Shown here piece after piece: positions 33,600 to 45,699 of a DNA stretch of 64,000 nucleotides. Every line of letters starts with the position of its first letter. Position 1 is the stretch's first letter. The notes beneath the pieces were generated by a model. The model made no database searches. It saw nothing but the letters and a program-made list of their open reading frames with translations, and was not told the origin of the DNA. The translations under genes were made by a program, and so were the position numbers. Source of the stretch: Epiperipatus broadwayi (lineage: Eukaryota > Onychophora > Udeonychophora > Euonychophora > Peripatidae); the NCBI GenBank assembly GCA_028023455.1, contig JAQFVV010006274.1, positions 4,340,001 through 4,404,000 of the forward strand, written 5' to 3'.

Positions 33600-36500
33600 T
33601 CCACAAAAATATCAGATGATGGAATTCAGGTAAATGTTATTAGTAACTAATCCAATGTATATAGAATAATTAAGTTATTCATAAAAAGTGCACATTTAAT
33701 TGAAATATTATATATATTATTCTGAGTGAAGATATTACCACCAGAGTTTTTAAAGCAGAAAATAAGATTTTAAAGAAAATTGAATAAGAAGATAACTTGA
33801 TTTTAATCCACTTCTGTTAGTTGTATTTCATTAAAAATTGTATGTAAGCTTCAAATTTTCATGGAAGAACATGTTCAATTAAATAAATTGACAGACATTT
33901 AGTGCTCTCTAGTAGTCTACAGTTTATTCTATTTATAATACTAAGAGTTAATAATAAAAGACATGAAGAGTTTTTCCTATTATTACTCTTTTTTTAAAAT
34001 TGAATGTAAAAATTAGATCCCTTCAAAATCCACTTTATAACTCAGTAAATGCTCATGTAGCACATTCTATGGAATGTTTTAAAATAATTCATGCAAAAAA
34101 CTTGTTTATTATCCACAGAGAGTAAATATTCTTATAATTAATGTAACTACTTTTAATCACCTTTGTATCCCATATTTTTAATTTATTTGGTCAATCTATT
34201 AATTAAAAGTATGTAGATTAATTATAGGTAATACTTGTGATATGGAAATCAAGTTTAGTAAATATATAACAGAATGTGATACCCCACCCCCCCCAATACT
34301 AAATCACATAATTTTTTTCCTATGGATATTAATTCTTTTAAGGTTGGAGACTGTAACAGGTAAAAGAAAACATGGTCTTAACTCCCATAAAACAATGATC
34401 TCTTTATCACCACTAGTGAAGTCTGCATTATTTTTCTTCTGTATCTTTTCTTTCCATAGTTAATGTTTGGGTATTCCTTTGATCAGACTATACTGACCTT
34501 AGAATTTTCTCTTCTAGATAATAACATCATCTACTAATTGATATCTGAGTTGGCTATAGACAGGCTTTCTAAAAAAAAACTTAGGATCTGTAATTTTTCA
34601 GGGTTCACCCAATTTGGAATGTGCATATCATTAACTATGAGGTCCAATACTACACAATGAAAAAAATAAATGTATAATAAACAAATTAATCTTTTATTTG
34701 AAATTTAAATTTCCACTAGCGCTTTTAATATTGAAAAAAAAAATAGTATTTAATTTTGAAAAAGTATTTGAATTCTAATAATATTTTACCTGTAAAAGTA
34801 AACGTATTGCTCTTTATAGGTGCTATTTCCTAATCGATCACTTATAGCTAAGTCATACATGCTTGTCATCAGAACTCTGAAATAAAAAAAATAGAAAATT
34901 AATTTACAAAAAATACTTAGCAAAAAATATTGTTATAAAATTAATGATTCTTCATTTTTATTTTTAATCTGACCATAGGTGATTGAATTAAATTAATAAA
35001 AGGCTTTGATCGGTAAAAGTGAAGTCTAAGTTTAATCCAAATGAGATCCAGACATGTTTTATTGATGTAATCTTGAGATTATTAAATTTTAGTTAAAGCT
35101 ATTTTTATAATTAATAAGATGTCAACAAAGGACAGAATTACAGTCAATCAATCAATCAATTAATTAAATATCATATATATATATATATAAATTTATTTAA
35201 TCCATACTAGCAAATTTATATTTACTTCATATGAATCATCAATTTTTTAAATAAATTTTATTCTACATTTACATAATGTGTTAAGTCATTATCAAAGATT
35301 ATATACAGTATCCACTAATTATTTTTTCGTTTCTAACGCTACATTAATATGGTTCAAATGTAGATTAAAATTTGTAAAAATTAGATGTTTCATATAAAAT
35401 AAATATACGTTTTTAAAAAAAGAATGAATGAAAAGTTTTTTATATATAATATTTATCACTAAAATAACTATTTAAAAAAATAATGAATTTTTTTTATTAA
35501 TTAATTAATAAAAATTGTATAATTTTAGTAGAATTATATTAACTTATCAGTTTCGCCAGAACGATTACTATAATATTTTTTATCATATACAAAAATGAAT
35601 GTAAAAAAATACTAATATTGATAATAATATAATATTATCTTAAATGTATGGAAAAAGAATACAAGAGTAATTGAAATTAATAATTAGTGTGACTTCCAAT
35701 TGAAACATTATTAACACTGACTTTTCTGCTGAAAATAGGAAACTAAAGATGATATTTTCCTTTCATATCATAAGGAAAAGAGCACCAGAAATTTTAAAAA
35801 ATGACTGAATTGTAATCGTACTTATCATTTTCTAATATATAATAACAATTTGACCAATTATTATCAAGGCAAATTTTTATCATTATGATCATTAGATATA
35901 TAGCAAAAGCAAAATGTATATAACAAACCTGACGATCATATCCAAGTCTTTCTCTATTTTACTATATTCTTTAAATATCCTTAGCAGTCAACTTTTTCTT
36001 TTATCTTTTCATGTGCCTGTTGCAATATGTTTCTTGAAGTACAGGGCATATTACTTTCTCTTTTGGTCCTATAAGTTATACAAAGATAACTTATTTTTAT
36101 TTTTTTTACTTAGACTTTTTTAAATTTGTATTCTGCCAATACCATGTTTCCAATTTATTTTTTCCTCCTTTTACATTATCATATTTTAAAAGACCTTAAT
36201 CTTTTCTCATCATTTTCCCTAATTGCATATCTTTGCTCATTTAAATATAGATTCCAAGTAAAAGAGTTGACAAATCTTTTTTTTTTAAATTAATTTGAGT
36301 CACTAAATAATTTTGTCTTTATTAAATGACTGTTTAGTTACTTCTTTATTGCTATTCCTAAATATTTAAAAGAAAAAATCTGTTCTGCAACTTTCTGTGT
36401 AATTTGTATTTTTATTTCTTTTCACTACTTATAATCACTGCTTTTCACTTGGCTAAACATGATCAATTCTAATTAATATTTTATAAAACTTATTCCATAT

Positions 36501-37190
36501 CGATCTAAACATCTACTTACACTCAATTTTCTCTTTGTTTCTTTAAAACATTGCATCTACTTTATGAAATAATTTGGGATAACTAACTGATAAATTTAAG
36601 ATTGAATGTACTTTAGACACATAAAATCTAGATTCAGAAATAGTTCAAAAATACAACAGAAAACTAAAAAATTAAATCTTTTTCTGTACATTACAAGAAA
36701 TACCTTTTCTTTGTCTTATTAGAAATGGATTTTGAAAAGAAAAAAAACATTCTGTTTTTCATTGGTACTGTTAAAATCGTTTTATTCGAAAAAGAAAGGG
36801 AAATATTATACTTGTGGAGATGTTCATTTAAATTGTTTTATTAAGTTTTTAGTGTTTATTTTTATAAAAAAAAAAAGGTGAAAATAAATTTTCTTATATT
36901 CTTTATTTAAATCTTGGATTGTCTAAGATGGAAAAAGAAAAGCTAAGAAAAAGTTTGGGTTGATTTTGCATTTCTATCCATATATTGGCTGCCAAATTAT
37001 TTGGTAAATATGAAGTGATGTCTCTCCCTCCCCCCCCCCCAATAATTTTATTATATACAATAGAATGCATGAAACATTGGTGTACATACATTGAAATTAT
37101 TTGTGTAAAATAAACTGAAAAATTAAAAAGCATGATTATGTAAGATGAGTAATATGACAATTATTAGTCTGTGAGATTGTGAGGATGGTT
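33600..37190. other. AT-rich region, no gene recognised
   Basis: Only short, low-complexity open frames; a poly-C run at 34287-34294 and a (TA)n run at about 35172-35189. I see no conserved domain. Confidence 0.5.
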
Positions 37191-37194
37191 TAAT

Positions 37195-37660
37195 GTGTGT
37201 TGTAATAATTTAACATTTGTCAATGAACACCACTCCGATTTACAACAAAAGGTACCAAAATCTTCCTGATGGTGACTGTTACCATATGTTAAGACGAAAC
37301 ACTCCTAGGGTCTGGTTAATTTAAACAGTTAGTTTGCTATTAAGGTCCACAACATAATCTGGGAAGTTAATATAATCCTAGTTTTGAATTATTCCTGATT
37401 TAGCCTGGGATTTGACCTACCGCAAAAGATAGTAGAGCTAACGACTATCTTCTAGAGGTGGAGGAGTAGCCCAGAGAATACTGGGGGTTCAAATTAAATG
37501 ATCATTTGAGGCAAAAATGTCAATACTATTTATCAAGAACTATGTTCATCAGGCGGAGGTAGACATGAGCTTTACTCTACATGTTCTAATTTATTGATTA
37601 ATGTTTGGTTTTGCGAGTCCAGCCAGGTGATGTCTTTGTGAAGTAAAAAGAAAACAACTA
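37195..37660 (+). other. Less AT-rich patch, probable repeat fragment
   Basis: A block of more mixed composition without a usable frame. It contains CTGATGG (37266-37272) and, 23 bases later, GAAAC (37296-37300), with TGGT/ACCA able to pair between them. That vaguely follows the hammerhead-like pattern, but the spacing is wrong for a compact stem II. Likely a fragment of a mobile element of unknown class. Confidence 0.35.
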
Positions 37661-37891
37661 TCAAATGTGAGAATTCAAAGGAAAAAAAAGTTTCATTTTA
37701 ATCTTCTTTTAATTTATTATTGTTTCAAGGTCAGCTAGTTCATTTTTATTTGGATTGTTGTTTTATATGTAATTTGTATAGAATGAAGCTGACAACTCTT
37801 GCAATTGACTGTATTCCCCCCCCCTCACTTTTTAAAAATCAAATAAGAGAGAAATTTATAATTTTAAAGACAATAATAAAAAATCCGTCAA

Positions 37892-37961
37892 GCGTTGGTG
37901 GCCTAGTGGTTAGCATAGCTGCCTTCAAAGCAGCTGGCCCGGTTCGTTTCCCGGTCAATGC
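37892..37961 (+). tRNA. tRNA-like sequence, anticodon position TCA (pseudogene or SINE head)
   Basis: This 70-base stretch folds like a tRNA. The acceptor arms GCGTTGG and TCAATGC pair over 7 positions (two G-T). The D-arm reads GCCTAGTGGTTAGCAT, as in tRNA-Glu. The anticodon stem GCTGC (37918-37922) and GCAGC (37930-37934) is perfect around CTTCAAA, placing TCA at positions 34-36. The T-arm has GGTTCGTTTCCCGG, with one G apparently missing from the 5' half of the stem. Cytosolic tRNA-Sec also has CTTCAAA but is about 90 nt and has a long extra arm, which is absent here. The D stem is poor and an A-run follows at 37974, so a retroposed pseudogene or SINE head is more likely than an active tRNA. 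Confidence 0.6.
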
Positions 37962-37999
37962 ATTTGACATATGAAAAAAAAAGAATAAACAATCCAAAC

Positions 38000-40900
38000 A
38001 AATCTGTCAATTACAAATAAGAAGAGGTTATTTGAAATTCGACATAAATTAATTTATAAATCAATATTAGATAGTGTTACGAGAACTCGAAATAAACTTT
38101 GTATATTTATAATTGACCGTATTTTCTTCCTTTTTCCTCCTCCTCCCCTCCCATTTTCTCAAAACTAAATAAGAAACTGAAAAGACAAAATAATGCTAAA
38201 AGTTTAGAAACAAAAAGACCTGTCAACGATAAGTAATAAAATGTTTTATATTACCTATTGAATTTATAAATTACATAGTAATAGTATTATGATAAATCCC
38301 TTTTCCAAATCAAAAGAATTTTAAATTTATTGATTAGACATCCCAATATTCTTTCATCAGATCAAAGCAGTGCTTAGTAGCCAAGTTAGATCAGTATTAC
38401 TTATTCTCTTACTCTATAAAACTGAAATTCTGATAAAGTAAGTCCTAATGCTAATTCATTCTTATTCAACAATACTTATTTAACAACTCATAATATATAT
38501 AATAGAACAAGAAGATGGACAACACATCTATCTTACATTCGTTTTATATCTACTTCTTCTATTCTACAAAACATCACATGATTTTCTTAGCCTTCAGTCT
38601 ACATCTGTATTAAGAGTAGTAATTCACTCTACTCCAGAGCCATCTATTGCAAGATTGAATAACCAATAAACTCTTGATATTTGTACTACATTTACATACT
38701 CAGACTAATTACTAGCTATAGTCTTTTTTTTGCAAGAAGCAATGGATTTACATTTATATATCCAGCAAATTATTATTTTTTAAAATACTATCCAAGCTAA
38801 TTATCTTAACTAATAGCTAAGCATTATTTGAGAATATCTCAGTAGATATAGCACAATCATTTAATGTTCATTGACTACTTGATAGAGCACTCTGGAGTAG
38901 TATAAATAGAATAAATAATTACTCCTAATGCGTCTATTTTTTCTATATGAATAATCATTTAATTTTAGGAATTGTCTTCTGATTTCCTACTACTTTCCTA
39001 ATAATCTTTTTTTTTTTTTTTTTTACAAAATATCCAACAAATTCATTTTATCAAATTTCTGCTATATTACTTCAATTCACTGCCCATTTAATGACATATA
39101 TCATATTAATAATGTTTATAATAATTATTTAAGGTGCATTAAAATAATGTTTCAAGATAGTAAAAATTAAAAATTAAATTTAAAGAAAGTAAAAAAAAAT
39201 TATTAAGAAAGTAACTGTAATCCTAAAAACTGAAAAAATATTGGTTTGAGTTTTGTCATCTAATTTACAAAATTCCAAAATGAAGTCTTTGAAAATAAAT
39301 GTTCTCATTCACTCTTTTGCATTCTTAATATAATCATTATAAAAAAATAATTTATCAACTAATACTTGTTTTAAAAGTTATCTATAAAATAAATAGTTAT
39401 GAAGTCAAGATTAGGAGAAATATGTGAATCTGAGGTTATTTAACATTTCAAAAATTACTTCTGAAATACATGGTCCATATTTTAAAAAGATCAAAATGTC
39501 AAAATGAATAGTTTTTATCTAATTTATTTCTTAAATTTTAATCAAATTATAATTTCTATATATAAACTGAGTTCATTATAATAAAAATAATTAATACAGA
39601 AAGTTGTTGTTTTTGTGAAAGTATGAATATACAGTAGAGATTCTTGATATAGAATCAAAATGCTTAAGATAGACTATGTATAAAGTTGAAGTCTTCAATA
39701 AATTAACTTTTATAGACAAAAAGACACTGATAAAAGTTAAAGTGATGTTTATAAGTGATACTTATTTATTATTTAAGATAGTAAAATATGATTGTAATTT
39801 GGACAAAATAGTGTTAGCTATTTGTGTATTAAAATAGAATTAAATTCAATAATTTTCTATTGCAGACCAAAAGATATTTGAATATATTAAATAATCACAT
39901 GGCTTTATTACTTGGGAGTTCATATGAAATTTGAACACTAAAAGTGATAAAAATGGGTAAAAATCTGTGGAATTTGAGCTCCAGAATCTGCAGTCTGCCA
40001 TTGCATCAATTCATCTTAAAAAATTAATTCATTAACAATTCCTTAATTATGACAATTAGAAAACTTTCTTCTATAATATAATGAACAATTATATAAAATT
40101 AATTAATTTTAAAAAAAAGCTAAATTTGGCTTAATTACTGGAAATATTAATTAAATTTGCTAAAATATCAGAAGGGTATCTAATTAGTACTTTCAAAAGA
40201 AAGCTCTCTCTCTCGACCTGACTGACTGTTATAGAAAACAATAAAAAGTTCTCTTATCAGGATGTCTGACTCATAAGTAAATTCATAGACTTAGCAACTT
40301 TAATGCAAATTGCACTTGATCTTTTTATTATTTATTTAAACATTGATATAAATTTTGTTATTTAGGTTATACACAAACTTATACATCTTTTATTATAATC
40401 AAAAGATAATTAAATTGAGTTGCCTGAGAAGATTTTTCATATTAGTTACAGCATTAGTGTTACTAATAATAAGGTGACATATGTATATGTAAAGGTGTAT
40501 AATATATAGCTATAATCTAGAAAATGGCTGAAAGTGACAGCTCTTCATCCATAAATTTCAAAGCATTGGAATGAATTGGAGTACAATTCAGTAAATTGTA
40601 AAATTGACCACATCAGAGTAAATTTTATGGTGAACCTGAGGTTAGAATTAGTGTTATATGGATTTTAATGCCTAATAAAATTCATATTATGTAAAAACAA
40701 TACTTTCATTGCAATTTTGCAAGATTTGAAAACATTTGGTAACATCAGTTGAGGCTGAGTAAAATCTATTCAAATATGCTTTTCATTTTTAAATTAGCAA
40801 ATACTAAGAAGAAAGTTTTAAAAAATCATTGATTTGATAAAATTAATGTTAGAAAAAAGTTACAGAAAAAGAAAATCATTCCATGGGGTGTTATGGTTAT

Positions 40901-41090
40901 TCAAAAAAGTTTTGCCATATAAATATGAATTTGATAATTAGTGAATTGCACTTTGAGAAACTTTAGATGAGATGTTTGAATTGGCTTATTGCTTAAGATA
41001 TCATAGTTAGTTGTATTCAAATTAACATTGGAAAAATAAAATATATTACCAAAATCACACTTTTCTTTATTTTTTTGTAATATCCTATAT
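38000..41090. other. AT-rich region, no gene recognised
   Basis: No supported gene, RNA or structured repeat; only poly-T/A tracts such as 39007-39024. Confidence 0.5.
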
Positions 41091-41096
41091 AAATAC

Positions 41097-41338
41097 AATT
41101 TATCCAAACCACTTCAAACAATTTTTAGCAAAAATTTTTATTTGTACATATATACATACACTTATGTTTTGACTGTCCTATAGTTTTCTTTAGAGCCAAT
41201 TTACTTTAATCATGTATTTTAAGAGATTAAAATAAATTGGCTCTGAAGAAGACTGCAGGATAGTCGAAATGTAGGTTATGTATATATGTACAAATAAAGA
41301 ATTTTGCTAAAAAGTGTTTGAAATGGTTTGGATAAATT
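41097..41338. repeat. Foldback element with hammerhead-like motif
   Basis: Arms 41097-41210 and 41225-41338 are imperfect inverted complements around a 14-base loop. The right arm (plus strand) carries CTGAAGA (41243-41249), a perfect GACT/AGTC stem with loop GCAGGAT, then GAAAT. The left arm carries the decayed inverse (minus strand TAAAGAAAACTATAGGACAGT). So the element is a tail-to-tail pair of the same terminal sequence. The 84-residue minus-strand frame across it is an artefact. Confidence 0.85.
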
Positions 41339-42583
41339 ATATGAAATATATTAGTGATAAGGGCACAGACCAATTTTGTAGATAAAACTATTTGCTGTTT
41401 GTGTGATTTCAGGATTGTATAAAACTTGTAATTTAATATAGAAGATAGAGTTCTTACATTTTTGAAGGTTTTCATGATCATTCTGAGTCTGGTTTAGGGG
41501 TCAACCTGATCATGATTATGAAAAACTAGTAATGATTTTAATAGATTTTCTAAAGAAAAACAGAAATTTATTGCTTGTAATTTTTCTCCCCCTTCCTCAG
41601 ATTTTTCCAATTCTTTGTTTATTTCTATAACTAAATAAAACTATCTCATATTGTGTAAGAGCTTAGAATACCTTTAACAATAACACTTATTATTCTAATT
41701 CTGGCTGTTAAGAAATGAGTTATTTTTTTTATAAAAGATTTGCATTGTAAAATTCTAAAAAATTAGAAAGGATTTTAGAAAAAGGAAAAAAATAATTTCT
41801 TGATAGATAGTTGCCACACTGAGAACTTATTAAATGAGATGGAAAACCCACATAGAATTAAAAATTAGGATTATCTAATAATGGAATATTCTTGATTTCT
41901 CTTGAGGTAATTAGAATATTTACCTCATTCACTTAATATGTACTTATGATAATAATATAAGAGTGATAGATAGATTTATAATTTGAGTTAATGAAAAATC
42001 AGTGGCAGTGAAAAATGGTAATGAGAAGAGAATCCTTGTGCAATTCCTTTTATAATCTTGAGTAATGGAAGAAATATAAATGTAATTCTTAACTGACATA
42101 GAATGATTTTTTACATAATTAATTATAAAACAAGTTACATTAGGTGTATTAGTTGCCAAAGATATCTTAGAAGCTGATCTGAATTGCTATTATATCTAAA
42201 CTAGAATGTTTTTATGTATTTCATCGATATCCTAAAAGTGCAATTTGCACAGACTGAAATTTTAATTTTGTAGTCTTCATTACTCATTTGCAATTTTTTA
42301 ATACTTTTAATTCGAAAACAATATTTTTAAGAACAATTATTGAATTGAGGTCTTTAATAAAATAATACAGTACTTTAGTATTATTCAACCAATGAAGTTT
42401 TATACTTACCGATTTTTTTGCCGGCAAACATCTTCGATGATAACATACCAATGTTGTAATGTCAACCAAGACACTGACATTATTAATCCAATTTTTGGAT
42501 TTTTTTGACCCGTGAGATTTAAAAATCGGAGAGAGCTTTGGAAAATTTTGTCATTTGTCTGTCTTTTGTGATTTTGCTACTAG

Positions 42584-42611
42584 TCCACTGCAGTGGACGC
42601 TATTTGTAAGT
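42584..42611 (+). promoter_or_regulatory. 14-bp perfect palindrome followed by splice-donor-like site
   Basis: TCCACTGCAGTGGA (42584-42597) is self-complementary, and GTAAGT (42606-42611) follows nine bases later. The preceding 120 bases are less AT-rich and hold several CG dinucleotides (ACCCGTGAG, AATCGGAGAG). It could be the end of a first exon, but no gene body was found, so this is a weak proposal. Confidence 0.25.
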
Positions 42612-43311
42612 AATTTTCATTTTTGTTTCTAATAAATAATATCATTTTTATGTATATTATTTTGTAAATTCTTCTGCAATTATAAAAAGTACAATTAATT
42701 AATTTTATTTTTAATTTCTGAATTATATTATACAGAATTTTTTTTAAAAAAATTCATCCGCAATTATAAAAATTACAGCTATGAGAGTAATATAATGTCT
42801 GGTGTTGTCAGTGGTTTTGTATTTTATAATTGAGCATAATATTGGCCGTGCCTTCGGTCCATCAAAAACAAAAAAAGCCCCCCTCCACCCATTACAACGA
42901 TACGCGCTGACTTTTCTAATTTTCAGTCAAAAAATGAGACACATTTTCAAATTGTTTGTTTTATATATTTTTAACATGAATAATTGAGTTAAATACCGTC
43001 GGAAATGTTGATAATTTTTAACGCAAGTACATTTTTTTGATTTTTTTTTTTTTTTGTTATAAAAATTCGTAATATAGAGTACGTTTTAAGTTATTGTCCA
43101 GATCGCCATTAATAATGCCAGATAATCGGGAAAAGTATTCTTTATTTGTCTATTTATTTTAAATTTACAAAAAAAAATTGTACAATTATAAAATTTACAC
43201 TTAGTTACTTTCAATTTTTAGATTATCAAACTTACACTTAATTACTTTTAATTCTTAAATTATTTTGACGCACGCATGTACTTTTTTGTACTTTTTATTT
43301 TATTTTTTATT

Positions 43312-43503
43312 TTTTCCAACCAATGACATATTACCCTGAAGCCATATAAGTCTGATCTTGTGATCTTTAATGTGCCAGGTCCATGTGATTTGTGGACAAA
43401 TGTTAGCGATTGCATTTGTCCGCAAATCACTTGGAGACATTATCTTAAAGATCTGAAGATCAGACTGATATGGCTTCAGGGTAATACATCATTGGTTGGA
43501 AAA
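43312..43503. mobile_element. Foldback MITE, 192 bp
   Basis: Arms 43312-43402 and 43413-43503 are inverted complements with a few mismatches and indels around the 10-base loop TTAGCGATTG. The ends read TTTTCCAACCAATGA and its complement; TGAAGCCATAT and ATATGGCTTCA pair inside. No ORF and no clear target duplication. Class unknown. Confidence 0.85.
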
Positions 43504-45060
43504 TACTAAAGAACCAATAATACAATTTGTTACCATTAATGATTGTTCTTTTTCCTTTTGTTATTTGTCTTATATAGATCTGTACTCAACTTCCAAAAAC
43601 CTCGGGAGGGAAGCAGAATGACAAAGTTCATTGATTGACATATTCAACTGCACTTAAAACATTCATATAGTTAATATAAAAAAGTGCACATGGCAATACT
43701 CTTTTTTTATCTTCGTAAATAAAGTGCATTGTTGAAAATATTAAAATCTGAGCATTTTAGCTAATATGAAGACACACCACTGGTAGTTTTAAAGCACACA
43801 AATGTGTTTGGTATTATTTTGTAATTTTAAATCTGAATTGTAGGTTGTGAAAAAAAAATGAGGGACAAAAAAACAGGAATTTTTTTTCTGTAATCACGGT
43901 GAATATAGATGTACTGTCATTAAATATTTCCATTGTTTTGTGTTTTTTGCTGTTAAGAGGAATAATTTCAATGGGGAGAGAAAAAATGTACATTTATTAA
44001 TTTATTATATATGGTTTTGTTAATCATTTCTAAAAAAAATCAGATTGCTTAAGAAAATTTGCAAATTTGGAACTATTTTTAGCGATAAAAAATACATTTG
44101 TTAAAAATGTCAATTTATAGCTGAAAGGAGTTCTTATTTAATAATTGAAATTTTTGATTATTTTTTTCTGAAAAGCAAGATGACTTTTCAAAGTGTTATT
44201 GTTAAATGAGAATAATTTCTGATGAAATCTATTGTTTTTTCTTCTTTTTTTTAAAAAAATACACTGTATTTGTATTATAAGAATTTTTATTTTTTTGGTA
44301 ACTAATTTTGTTGTAAATGTTTTTGAAAAAGCAATGTTGTTATTATGCTTAGGCTTAAATATTTTTCTATTTATTTTAATATATATATAAAAGAATAGTG
44401 GATAGAAGACACTCAACTTTCAAGAAGAGTGTGTAAGTTCTGTTGTTGTTGTTGCTGTTATTATTATTATTATTGTCATTACCATTATTATTGTTATCTT
44501 GCTATCACTGACACACATCTCAATGATCTAACATTGAAGTTTAAAATATAGCTTTAAAATTGATGGCAATTAATGGAAAATTACCAATGATAATGATTAA
44601 ATGTTTTTATTTAATCATGTAATTCTATTGACTATTCATCCAATTTGCCTTTAATCTGAAAACTTAATATTTATACTTGTTAAGAATTTATAAGCCAAAT
44701 AAAGTCAATTTGAAGATATTGGAAATAAATATCCAACAGATTCATTTGTGTTTGAACAGTTGAACAGTCGTTTTTAACCATTATCTGTGGATCCTTGAGA
44801 GTTTCAATGTCTTCACAGAAAATCTACAAAGAAATGTTATGAGCTTTTTTATTTGAGATAGAAAAAAAAGAATGTATGAATAAAATAAATAACGAAAAGG
44901 AAATGAGGGTTTTAAAACTTTAAACTAAGCCTTAGTATCTCTTTTACTTAAATGTTTTTAAGTTATAACTCTATTATCTCATACGGTTGAGACAGATTTG
45001 AAAATATGACAATTTTTTAAAGAACCATAATTTGACATTACTAAAGCTAAAACTAATCAA
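43504..45060. other. AT-rich spacer, no gene recognised
   Basis: It contains a (TGT)n/(TTA)n trinucleotide run at about 44440-44480. The 92-residue minus-strand open frame at 44138-44416 is Lys/Asn/Phe-rich and has no domain; I regard it as spurious. Confidence 0.5.
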
Positions 45061-45064
45061 TAAA

Positions 45065-45668
45065 TAATCAAATTACACCAAATTCATAACTCAAACAAAC
45101 TAGCCAAGAAAATAAAATCTGAAACATTACCATGGTTTTACGGCTATAAACAGACTTCTCAAGTGTACAGATCTCCAAAATAAGATATTTAAACTAAACA
45201 TTACTCACAATTCCACTTACTTCCTATCCACTCTTAATATTAAAAGAACTTTTACATACGTTAACTGCTTCAGAATCATAAATTTTTAATAATAAAAATT
45301 CTTTTAATTCTTTTTATTTCACTACTCTCAAAGAAGACAACCTTAGCTTCATCAAAAAAAGAGAGAGGGAGAGAGAGAGAGATACAGGCCACATTATTAA
45401 TTTTGATGAAGCTAAGATTGTTTTATTTGAGAGTAATAAAATAAAAAAAAAAGAATTAAAGAATCTTTATTATTAAAATTTTATGATTCTGAAGCAGTTA
45501 ACTTATTTAAAAATTCTTTCAATATTAAGGGTGAATGGGAAGTAAGTGGAATTGTAAGTAATGTTTAGTTTAAATACTCTGTTATTGTGTAGCTTGTAGC
45601 AGTGAAACCATTGGTAGTGTTTTAGATTTTATTTTCTTGGCTAGTTGCGAATTTGGTGTAATTTTGAT

Positions 45669-45670
<2 letters not shown>
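45065..45670. mobile_element. Long foldback element, ~290- and 270-bp arms
   Basis: Arms 45065-45357 and 45401-45670 pair over most of their length, including ACTAGCCAAGAAAATAAAAT with its complement and AAACTAAACATTACTCACAA with its complement. The short spacer is largely a (GA)n run (45361-45384). The outer ends equal those of the 25391-25561 foldback. The left arm carries the minus-strand CTTGAGAAGTCTG hammerhead-like half; the right arm carries GCAGTGAAACC. It is flanked on the right by TA repeats (about 45668-45690). Confidence 0.88.

Positions 45671-45689
<19 letters not shown>

Positions 45690-45699
<10 letters not shown>

Noticed and set aside
37892-37961. Genuine selenocysteine tRNA
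   Set aside because: Only 70 bases, no long extra arm, weak D stem and a base missing from the T stem; the shared TCA loop alone is not enough.
44138-44416. 92-residue minus-strand Lys/Asn-rich frame
   Set aside because: Composition follows base bias; no recognisable motif.
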